Origin: an uncultured Collinsella sp.
Lineage (GTDB): Bacteria; Actinomycetota; Coriobacteriia; Coriobacteriales; Coriobacteriaceae
NCBI GenBank assembly: GCA_900544865.1
Contig: UQXA01000061.1
Location: forward strand, 1-5,417
Direction of reading: 5' to 3'
DNA length: 5,417 nt
Each line of letters starts with the position of its first letter. The stretch's first letter is position 1. Shown piece after piece: positions 1 through 5,417 of this stretch. A program made the translations under genes and the position numbers. The notes under the pieces were generated by a model. That model was given only the letters and a program-made list of their open reading frames with translations. It had not been told where the DNA came from and searched no databases.

Positions 1-47
1 TCACGAGCGGGGGCTCCTATCTTTTTAGTGCCCTCGGATTGGGTCAT
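1..47 (-). CDS. Possible start of an unidentified gene, cut by the left edge
   Basis: An ATG at 47-45 lies inside the 3' end of the LOG gene in another frame and stays open to the window edge, reading MTQSEGTKKIGAPAR. A weak ribosome site, GGTGGG, lies 8 bases upstream. A second possibility is that the next gene starts at a GTG at 4-2, preceded at 9 bases by GATAGGAG, which is almost the same ribosome site used by the LOG gene. Fifteen residues are too few to recognise a family. The two readings exclude each other, and both fail if the left end of the contig is chimeric. Confidence 0.25.
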   Translation of the reverse strand, partial: MTQSEGTKKIGAPAR

Positions 48-669
48 AGTGTCTGCCCACCAGTACGAGCGGCATGCGCTTGACCTTGTGCGTCTGCACC
101 AGCGTGAGCACCTCGAACATCTCGTCGAGCGTGCCGAAACCGCCGGGGAACACGATGGCACCCGAGCTGTACTTAACGAACATGGTCTTACGCACAAAGA
201 AGTAGCGGAAGTCCATACCCAGGTTCACGTATTTGTTGAGCCCCTGCTCGTGCGGAAGCTCGATACCCAAGCCGACCGACTTGCCGTTGGCACTCGCCGC
301 CCCCCTGTTGGCCGCCTCCATAATGCCGGGGCCGCCGCCGGTGATAACCGCCACGCCGCGCTGCGCGATCTTGCGGCCGACCGTGCGCGCCGCCTTGTAG
401 AGCGGATCGGTCTTGGGCGTGCGGGCACTGCCGAAGATGGTCACCGCGGGCCCGAGCTCGGCAAGCGCGCCAAAGCCATCGACGAATTCTGCCTGAATAC
501 GAAGGACGCGCCACGGATCGGCATGCAACCAGTCGGTTGAATCTTCGGGCGCCAGCAGGTTGGCGTAGGTGTTGTCCTTAGGAATCATGGGGCCGCGCAT
601 GACCACGGGGCCGCGGCGGTACGTCTCGTCGTAGGCGGGCTCGCCCTCGACGTTCTCATTCTTAATCAT
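25..669 (-). CDS. LOG / TIGR00730-family Rossmann-fold protein, C-terminus missing
   Basis: This is a 214-residue member of the LOG ('lysine decarboxylase-like') family. Characterised members hydrolyse nucleoside 5'-monophosphates to a free base and ribose 5-phosphate, for example cytokinin ribotides; despite the old name they are not decarboxylases. The family marks are visible: the glycine-rich nucleotide loop GGGPGIMEAANRG at residues 111-123, the Arg-Lys pair at 160-161 (FFVRKTMF), and the signature PGGFGTLDE at 175-183, whose Glu183 is the expected catalytic acid. An N-terminal extension of about 70 residues precedes the Rossmann core. I start at ATG 669 because AGGAG lies 5 bases upstream; an in-frame ATG at 714 falls inside the terminator loop and is rejected. 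The protein is odd at its end: after VLVGRHY, where relatives usually continue with a Trp and some 40-60 more residues, it reads DPIRGH and stops. It is therefore truncated, frame-broken or joined to foreign sequence near position 47. The family call is secure; whether it is functional is not. Confidence 0.85.
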   Translation of the reverse strand: MIKNENVEGEPAYDETYRRGPVVMRGPMIPKDNTYANLLAPEDSTDWLHADPWRVLRIQAEFVDGFGALAELGPAVTIFGSARTPKTDPLYKAARTVGRKIAQRGVAVITGGGPGIMEAANRGAASANGKSVGLGIELPHEQGLNKYVNLGMDFRYFFVRKTMFVKYSSGAIVFPGGFGTLDEMFEVLTLVQTHKVKRMPLVLVGRHYDPIRGH

Positions 670-674
670 GGGTG

Positions 675-679
675 CTCCT
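675..679 (-). promoter_or_regulatory. Ribosome binding site fixing the LOG gene start
   Basis: On the minus strand AGGAG is followed by CACCC and then ATG at 669. This 5-base spacing supports the start at 669 over the in-frame ATG 45 bases further upstream. The site lies 6 bases beyond the terminator's T-tract, so a transcript must read through the terminator to carry it. Confidence 0.75.
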
Positions 680-685
680 ATCGAG

Positions 686-732
686 AAAAAGAAAACGGGC
701 GGGGTCGACGCCATGCGTCAAACACCCGCCCG
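686..732 (-). terminator. Intrinsic terminator (or leader attenuator) upstream of the LOG gene
   Basis: Read on the minus strand, an 8-bp perfect G+C stem (CGGGCGGG, 732-725, with CCCGCCCG, 703-696) encloses a second perfect 5-bp stem (GACGC/GCGTC at 719-715 and 711-707, 3-base loop). It is followed directly by TTTTCTTTTT (695-686). This is a textbook intrinsic terminator for transcripts coming from tgt. The plus strand has no T-tract after the hairpin, so it works in one direction only. Its tract ends 16 bases before the LOG start codon, leaving no space for a promoter, so LOG expression must come from read-through or from a promoter upstream of the hairpin. That makes an attenuator role possible. 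Confidence 0.85.
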
Positions 733-799
733 AACATCAACTATTCGGTATGGTACCCACGATGCATCAAGTGCTTGCAAGCTATCGGTCAGCGGTCGT

Positions 800-833
800 G
801 CGGCCGGTGTCAGCAAATGTGACGACCGGCCGC
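800..833. repeat. Stable stem-loop downstream of tgt
   Basis: A perfect 9-bp stem, GCGGCCGGT (800-808) with ACCGGCCGC (825-833), is extended by an inner 4-bp stem GTCA/TGAC (809-812, 820-823) with one bulged G at 824 and a 7-base loop. It starts 48 bases past the tgt stop codon. There is no T-tract on either strand, so it is not a standard intrinsic terminator. It may protect the tgt mRNA 3' end or pause polymerase before the terminator at 686-732. Confidence 0.6.
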
Positions 834-881
834 CGCTCGCCCCTTGCCGTTGCCCGCGCTCTGCAAGCGCCCGCGCCGCTC

Positions 882-2021
<1,140 letters not shown>

Positions 2022-2058
2022 AAACTGGAACTCCTTGGTTGCGGTTCATACGCAAACC

Positions 2059-2087
2059 ATTATACGGGCAACCAGCAAACCGCACCG
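2059..2087 (-). promoter_or_regulatory. Promoter of tgt
   Basis: On the minus strand a perfect TATAAT (2064-2059) lies 38 bases upstream of the tgt start codon. At 17-base spacing the -35 position holds CGGTGC (2087-2082), a poor match to TTGACA. The -10 box is convincing and the -35 is not. Transcription would begin near 2052, giving a leader of about 30 bases that contains the AAGGAG site. Confidence 0.6.
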
Positions 2088-2107
2088 ACTCGACAGAAAC
2101 TGATGCA

Positions 2108-2240
2108 TTAAACGACTAGTCGTCGAGGACAATCTTCAGCGCCATCTTGCAAAGGAGTGTCCCAATCTGCCGGCACTTAGGGACTGTCCCCAAGTGCCGG
2201 CAAGAGCGTCCCTTTCGACTAGTCATTTAAGAACGTCCCC
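2108..2240. repeat. REP/BIME-like palindromic intergenic element
   Basis: The element is bounded by 15-base inverted arms, TTAAACGACTAGTCG (2108-2122) and CGACTAGTCATTTAA (2216-2230), which match with one mismatch. The left arm lies in a 12-bp perfect palindrome, ACGACTAGTCGT (2112-2123). The interior holds a 33-base near-perfect palindrome (2169-2201), and GTCCC recurs at 2159, 2186, 2208 and 2235. This design, short GGGAC/CCGGC palindromes between larger inverted arms in a gene-free stretch, resembles REP/BIME or MITE repeats mobilised in trans by REP-associated Y1 transposases. No transposase is encoded here. Only one copy is in the window, so repetition in the genome is assumed, not seen. 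It sits upstream of the tgt promoter. Confidence 0.6.
2169..2201. repeat. 33-base near-perfect palindrome inside the REP-like element
   Basis: GCCGGCACTT (2169-2178) pairs with AAGTGCCGGC (2192-2201), and inside it GGGAC (2180-2184) pairs with GTCCC (2186-2190) around a single central T. Only the A/C pair at 2179 and 2191 is mismatched. A turn at a single base is too tight for RNA, so in RNA the inner pairs would open. In DNA the symmetry suits cruciform formation or recognition by a dimeric protein. No T-tract follows, so it is not a terminator. Confidence 0.75.
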
Positions 2241-2283
2241 AACGACTACTCCAGCAACAGCGATGTTTTGGCAACGTCAGCGA

Positions 2284-2383
2284 GCGGTCACCAGGGCGAA
2301 CAAATTGGCATGAAAAGAGGGCGGCATAGACCTTCTGGTCATGCCGCCCTCTTTGAATGACAAGTTGTCGCCCTGGTGACCGC
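2284..2383. repeat. 100-base nested inverted repeat enclosing a terminator
   Basis: A perfect 16-bp pair, GCGGTCACCAGGGCGA (2284-2299) and TCGCCCTGGTGACCGC (2368-2383), continues inward with CAA/TTG (2301-2303, 2365-2367) after one bulged A. It encloses the hairpin at 2313-2354. The outer arms are longer than a terminator needs, and they make the block a compact, symmetrical module. It could be a second mobile-element remnant with no coding capacity, or a locally evolved double hairpin. Confidence 0.7.
2313..2354 (-). terminator. Intrinsic terminator, probably bidirectional, between the SDR gene and tgt
   Basis: A perfect 14-bp stem, AAAGAGGGCGGCAT (2314-2327) with ATGCCGCCCTCTTT (2341-2354), is extended by GACC/GGTC (2329-2332, 2337-2340) around a TTCT loop with one bulged A. 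On the minus strand the stem ends in TTTT (2316-2313), suiting termination of SDR transcripts before the tgt promoter. On the plus strand the tail is only TTT, so termination in that direction is weaker. Confidence 0.7.
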
Positions 2384-2396
2384 GCAGCGTCGAGCC

Positions 2397-2424
2397 GTTA
2401 CGCGGTTTGGAAAAACCGCGTAAC
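2397..2424 (-). repeat. 12-bp perfect hairpin just after the SDR stop codon
   Basis: GTTACGCGGTTT (2397-2408) pairs perfectly with AAACCGCGTAAC (2413-2424) around a 4-base loop. It begins 2 bases past the SDR stop codon in the direction of transcription. No T-run follows on the minus strand, so it more likely protects the mRNA 3' end or acts together with the terminator at 2313-2354 than terminates by itself. Confidence 0.65.
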
Positions 2425-2426
2425 CC

Positions 2427-3227
2427 CTAAGGCCGCTGGCCCATGCCACCCTCGAGGGTGACAGTCTCGCCGTTCATGTACTTAAAGTCGGGGCCGCAGA
2501 GCTGAACGACCACGCGGCCGATTTCCTTCTCGACATCGCCGTAATGGCCTGCCGGCGGCATGTGGACGTTGGCCTTGAACGCCTCGGGATAGGCATCCTG
2601 GAAGTTCTCGAGCGCAGCGGTCCAAGCAAGCGGGCACACGATGTTGACGTTGATGCCGTCCTTGCCCCACTCGTTGGCGGCAACGCGAGTCAAGCCGCGG
2701 ATGCCCTCCTTGGCAGCGGCATAGCTGCACTGGCCGTAGTTGCCAAACAGGCCGGCGCCCGAGGCAAAGTTGACAACGGAGCCCTTGGTCTCCTTCAGGT
2801 GCGGATAGGCCTTCTGCATGTACAGATAGGTGGCATACAGGCCGGAGTAAATGGCCAGGTTAAACTGATCCATGGTGTGGTCGGCGATGGTCACGCCCGA
2901 GGCGCTGGCCTGAGCGTTGTTGACGACGGCGTCGATGCGGCCGAACTCCTCGATGGCCTTGTCGATGACGTTCTGGACGACGGCCTCGTTGTCCTGACCA
3001 GCCGAGACATCGGCCTGAACAGGCAGAACCTTGATGCCGTACTCGGCCTCGAGGGACTCCTTGGCAGCCTCGAGCTTGGCAACGTTGCGGCCGGTAATGA
3101 CGAGGTTTGCGCCCTCTTTGGCAAAAGCGATATCGATGCCGTAGCCGATGGAGCCAGCGGAGCCGTCCTTAAGCGTGGCCTTGCCGCCGCCGGTGACGAT
3201 TACGGTCTTACCAGTGAAAAGTCCCAT
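2427..3227 (-). CDS. Short-chain dehydrogenase/reductase (SDR), substrate unknown
   Basis: A 266-residue classical-type SDR: a single-domain, cytoplasmic, NAD(P)-dependent oxidoreductase with no signal peptide. The order of motifs is the dinucleotide loop beginning TGGG at 12-15, TGRN at 45-48 after the second strand, DV at 73-74, NNAQ at 103-106 (usually NNAG), catalytic Ser156 (NFASGAG), and the Tyr169-x3-Lys173 pair (SYAAAK), ending with an SDR-like GETVTLEGG. Arg47 in TGRN suggests NADP(H) preference; that is an inference. Two oddities stand out: the glycine loop carries about eight extra residues before SIGYGI (26-31), and in my alignment by eye the helix-4 Asn of the usual tetrad is Gly129. 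The start at 3227 is chosen because AAAGGA lies 6 bases upstream; an in-frame ATG 48 bases further up lacks such a site and adds an uncharacteristic basic tail. Gut Coriobacteriia use SDRs as bile-acid hydroxysteroid dehydrogenases, so that is a candidate role, but fatty-acyl or sugar reduction is equally open. It is not the Collinsella 7beta-HSDH as I remember that sequence. Confidence 0.9.
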   Translation of the reverse strand: MGLFTGKTVIVTGGGKATLKDGSAGSIGYGIDIAFAKEGANLVITGRNVAKLEAAKESLEAEYGIKVLPVQADVSAGQDNEAVVQNVIDKAIEEFGRIDAVVNNAQASASGVTIADHTMDQFNLAIYSGLYATYLYMQKAYPHLKETKGSVVNFASGAGLFGNYGQCSYAAAKEGIRGLTRVAANEWGKDGINVNIVCPLAWTAALENFQDAYPEAFKANVHMPPAGHYGDVEKEIGRVVVQLCGPDFKYMNGETVTLEGGMGQRP

Positions 3228-3305
3228 ACAAAGTCCTTTCGAATCGCGACGGGCACGCCCGCCGACTGCGCGCATCCAACTTCACGCGCCAAAAGCTGAA
3301 ATGCA

Positions 3306-3311
3306 ATTTTA
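3306..3311 (-). promoter_or_regulatory. Candidate -10 box for the SDR gene
   Basis: TAAAAT on the minus strand lies about 80 bases upstream of the SDR start. The -35 region at normal spacing reads TTTATT, a weak match. A perfect TTGACA occurs further up (3382-3377) but has no acceptable -10 at 16-18 bases. If this box is used, the mRNA leader would be about 70 bases. I see no riboswitch fold in it. Confidence 0.3.
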
Positions 3312-3482
3312 GCGGGTTCAAGTGAAAAATAAAGGCTGCAGCAGGCGAACGGCACAACGTCATTCGGCGAAGGGGATGTCAAGCACAAACTGAATAAGAA
3401 GGCCGAATTTTTGTCAGCCAAACGAGTCATCGAACACGTTTTGAAACTTTGCTGCAGCACGCGGGATGTCGGCGCGAGACTT

Positions 3483-3488
3483 TATCAT
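3483..3488 (+). promoter_or_regulatory. Candidate -10 box for the coiled-coil protein gene
   Basis: TATCAT lies 34 bases before the chosen start codon at 3522. No recognisable -35 stands 16-18 bases upstream; the nearest good one, TTGAAA at 3441-3446, is 36 bases away. An activator-dependent promoter is possible, but the call rests on one hexamer. Confidence 0.25.
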
Positions 3489-3506
3489 AGGGTGACAAAC
3501 AACGAT

Positions 3507-3512
3507 GAGGAG
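3507..3512 (+). promoter_or_regulatory. Ribosome binding site deciding the start of the coiled-coil gene
   Basis: GAGGAG is followed by two in-frame ATG codons, 3 bases away (3516) and 9 bases away (3522). Three bases is too short for efficient initiation, so 3522 is the better start. Using 3516 would add only Met-Pro. Confidence 0.7.
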
Positions 3513-3521
3513 CACATGCCT

Positions 3522-5285
3522 ATGACAGACGAGCTGGACCCCCAGACTCAACAGCATATTGATGATTCAGCAGACGTCGCCGCAGATACCGACTCTGCGA
3601 CCTGCAATGATACCGACGTCGACGACGCCACTCTGGATAACGGCGCTGCGACGGAAATCCCTGCGGCCGAAGATGCCGGCGAGCAAAACGACGATTCGGA
3701 CGCTCAGGACGCCGCCCCCGAAAAGGACGCCGCCCCGCAAGCAGAAGGCCCCATCGAGGTGTCTTCGGAAGAAGAGCTCGATGCCGTCATGGACTCCATG
3801 ATGGATGCCGTCAAAGCGATGAAAGACGCCGTGTCCGACGCTGATATCGACGCCGAAGAAGAGGAGGCCGCCGAGGCCGCCTCGACCTTCGTGCCCGGCG
3901 AGACCCCCGTTGCCGACCAAGGCAGCACCATGCCCTCGTTCCTGCAGCTCGAGCATCCCACCATTGGTGCCGATGCAGTCGACCCGCACGCTGCCGGCTT
4001 TTCCGTAGTCGAGGGCGGCACCGGCAGCATCGCCACGTCACAGGCGCCCGATGTGGGCACGGAAAACGACGCTCACTCGACCGCCCCGCACACCCCCGCA
4101 GCCAGCCGCGACCTGGGAGGCGCCGTCTCAAACACCGCCAGCGCCGTGGGCACCTTTATCGCCCAGGGTGCCTCGGCCATGCGCGAGATGAACGCCGCAA
4201 AGAAGGCACTCGCGGACGCCCGTGCCCACCTGGCCGAACTTGAGCAGCGCATCGCCGATCAAGGCGAGGAGCTCGAGACGCGTCAGGATATCGCAGGCCG
4301 CTACGACCAAATCGTCGCCGAGCAGCGCCAGACTATCGACACGGCACAAAAGGCCGCCGCGGCGGCAGAAATCGGCCGCGATACCCATGCTGCCAAGGCA
4401 ACAGAGCTCAAGGCGCAGCTCGAGCAAATAAAAGAAGAGGACGATGCCACCGAGCGGCGTCTCAAAGCCGCACTCGATGCCGTAGAAGCGCGCGAAGCCA
4501 GCTCGCGCGAAACCGGTAACCGCCTCGTTCGACGCCTCGAGGATTCCAAGCGCATCCGCGACAAGGTGCAGGCCGAGCGCGACGCCGGCGTTGCCGCAGC
4601 GCAGCAAACCGTCGACGCCACGCGCGCTCAACTCGAAACGCTGCGCCGCGAGTATGCCGAGCTGCAGCGCAATCCTTCGGCGAATCCCGCCAATTACACG
4701 GTGCGCACCAGCGAGCTTTCGATGCAGATCTCCGACACGGCCGATGCCCTGCGCAAAGCCGAGGAAGATGTCCCGAACATCACCGCCGATCTTGAGCACT
4801 CGCTCGCGGCCGCCGAGCACGCCGTCGAGCAGGCGCAAGCCCCCATCGCCGACGCCAAGCGTGCCCATCAGGCCGTGACTGCCGAGGCCGATGCCGCGCG
4901 CGACGAGCTGCAGACCGCAAAAGCCGCCGCCGCAACGCGCCAGCGCGAACTGCGCGAGAAGATCGCCGCCGAGGACAAAGCGCGTCGAGAGCAAGAGCAG
5001 GCTATTGCCAATGCCCAGGCGGACGTCGCGCACGCACAGTCGATCATCGAGCAGGCGACCGAGGTGCATGACCATCCCGAGATTACCGAATCGCTCGCGG
5101 GCTCCCTGGCCCGCGATAAGGCCGAGCACGCCGAAACTGAGCGTGAAGTGGCTCAACTCGAAGCCGCCGAGGACGACGTGCGCGAGCGTACCCGCGACTC
5201 ACGCATCAAATTCACCGGAGCCATCGTCTGCATTGTCGCCGTGATTCTGGTGATCATCCTGGTCTGGCTCTTCGCAAGCAAGTAA
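3522..5285 (+). CDS. Acidic coiled-coil protein with a C-terminal membrane anchor, function unknown
   Basis: I do not recognise a family for this 587-residue protein. Residues 1 to about 200 are Asp/Glu/Ala/Pro/Thr-rich and probably disordered, with one likely helix rich in Met and Glu at 83-117. From about 216 to 384 and again from about 398 to 560 the sequence is rich in Ala, Glu, Gln, Arg and Lys with heptad-like spacing, typical of long coiled coil. The two segments are split by a Pro/Asn break (RNPSANPANY, 383-392), so the chain could fold back as a hairpin; a smaller break is HDHPEI near 516-521. Residues 565-584 form a strongly hydrophobic helix followed only by ASK. There is no N-terminal signal, and the basic residues before the helix (RERTRDSRIK) predict that the bulk of the protein is cytoplasmic, anchored by its tail. 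Such an architecture suits a scaffold, spacer or division/envelope organiser, but no partner gene is present. It is transcribed divergently from the SDR gene. No clear terminator is visible in the 88 genomic bases that follow. G+C and codon choice match its neighbours. Confidence 0.85.
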   Translation: MTDELDPQTQQHIDDSADVAADTDSATCNDTDVDDATLDNGAATEIPAAEDAGEQNDDSDAQDAAPEKDAAPQAEGPIEVSSEEELDAVMDSMMDAVKAMKDAVSDADIDAEEEEAAEAASTFVPGETPVADQGSTMPSFLQLEHPTIGADAVDPHAAGFSVVEGGTGSIATSQAPDVGTENDAHSTAPHTPAASRDLGGAVSNTASAVGTFIAQGASAMREMNAAKKALADARAHLAELEQRIADQGEELETRQDIAGRYDQIVAEQRQTIDTAQKAAAAAEIGRDTHAAKATELKAQLEQIKEEDDATERRLKAALDAVEAREASSRETGNRLVRRLEDSKRIRDKVQAERDAGVAAAQQTVDATRAQLETLRREYAELQRNPSANPANYTVRTSELSMQISDTADALRKAEEDVPNITADLEHSLAAAEHAVEQAQAPIADAKRAHQAVTAEADAARDELQTAKAAAATRQRELREKIAAEDKARREQEQAIANAQADVAHAQSIIEQATEVHDHPEITESLAGSLARDKAEHAETEREVAQLEAAEDDVRERTRDSRIKFTGAIVCIVAVILVIILVWLFASK

Positions 5286-5373
5286 ACCAGCTGCCAAAAA
5301 GCGCTCACCGCAACTTATTTAAATCGGCGCAAGGCAACCTACCCCTCTTGCACCAATCTCTTGACATAAGGAG

Positions 5374-5417
5374 CTGTCTCTTATACACATCTGACGCTGC
5401 CGACGAATAGCCTTGTG
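5374..5417 (+). other. Illumina Nextera adapter left at the contig end (artefact)
   Basis: Bases 5374-5392 are CTGTCTCTTATACACATCT, the reverse complement of the 19-base Tn5 mosaic end used in Nextera kits. Bases 5393-5406, GACGCTGCCGACGA, are the reverse complement of the Nextera read-1 (i5-side) adapter. The next eight, ATAGCCTT (5407-5414), are the reverse complement of AAGGCTAT, which I recall as the Nextera XT i5 index S520. The final GTG fits the first bases of the P5-side sequence that follows the index. This is library sequence, not genome. A natural Tn5 end would not be followed by the read-1 adapter. Confidence 0.97.

Noticed and set aside
742..770. Promoter for the LOG gene: TTGATG on the minus strand with CGAATA or GAATAG at 17-18 bases
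   Set aside because: The -35 is fair, but both -10 options match the consensus at very few positions. It stays a weak possibility only.
2427..3227. SDR as a named bile-acid hydroxysteroid dehydrogenase
   Set aside because: The likely host makes a bile-acid role plausible, but no residue in the sequence identifies the substrate, and I cannot confirm close identity to a characterised enzyme.
2544..3299. Open frame of 251 codons on the plus strand opposite the SDR gene
   Set aside because: It overlaps the SDR completely, shows no motif, and the SDR frame has all catalytic residues.
3334..3459. Direct repeat GCTGCAGCA in the SDR/coiled-coil intergenic region
   Set aside because: Nine bases containing a common palindrome, in two copies over 100 bases apart, with no further structure; likely chance.
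4128..5156. Open frame of 342 codons on the minus strand opposite the coiled-coil gene
   Set aside because: It is an antisense shadow rich in Leu/Gly/Arg with no ribosome site worth noting; the plus-strand frame has a good start, a coherent coiled coil and a terminal membrane helix.
5361..5373. TTGACA followed by AAGGAG, resembling a -35 and ribosome site for a next gene
   Set aside because: The genomic sequence stops at 5373 where adapter begins, so no gene or -10 can be shown.
5374..5392. End of a Tn5-type transposon
   Set aside because: The 19-base mosaic end is followed by the Illumina read-1 adapter and index, so it comes from library preparation, not from an insertion.

Overview
The window looks like one contig from a high-G+C anaerobic actinobacterium. 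I favour a Coriobacteriia member, most likely Collinsella. This rests on codon usage dominated by G/C third positions, the gene content, and intergenic GGGAC/CCGGC palindromes of the kind I associate with Collinsella genomes. It is an inference, not an identification. There is no plasmid, phage, CRISPR or toxin signature.

Layout. Three genes run leftward (minus strand) and one runs rightward. From the left: the possible first codons of an unknown gene cut by the edge (1-47); a LOG/TIGR00730-family Rossmann protein that stops early (25-669); a 212-base gap holding a clear minus-strand intrinsic terminator (686-732) and a separate stable hairpin (800-833); an intact tRNA-guanine transglycosylase gene, tgt (882-2021), with its own -10 box; a 405-base gap packed with inverted repeats and a terminator; a short-chain dehydrogenase/reductase (2427-3227); a 294-base divergent promoter region; and a 587-residue acidic, coiled-coil, tail-anchored membrane protein of unknown function (3522-5285). 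Genomic sequence ends at about 5373. Bases 5374-5417 are Illumina Nextera adapter left in the assembly.

How the genes relate. They do not form one pathway. tgt modifies the wobble base of GUN-anticodon tRNAs, the LOG protein is probably a nucleotide phosphoribohydrolase, the SDR is a redox enzyme of unknown substrate, and the coiled-coil protein is probably structural or an organiser at the membrane. Terminators or hairpins separate the three leftward genes, so they are probably separate transcription units. The exception is the LOG gene: its start codon lies 16 bases past the terminator, leaving no room for a promoter in between.

I did not find a convincing new multi-gene system. The points most worth checking are the adapter at the right end, the missing C-terminus of the LOG protein, the terminator in the LOG leader, the nested palindromes upstream of tgt, the lengthened cofactor loop and absent helix-4 asparagine of the SDR, and the tail-anchored coiled-coil protein.
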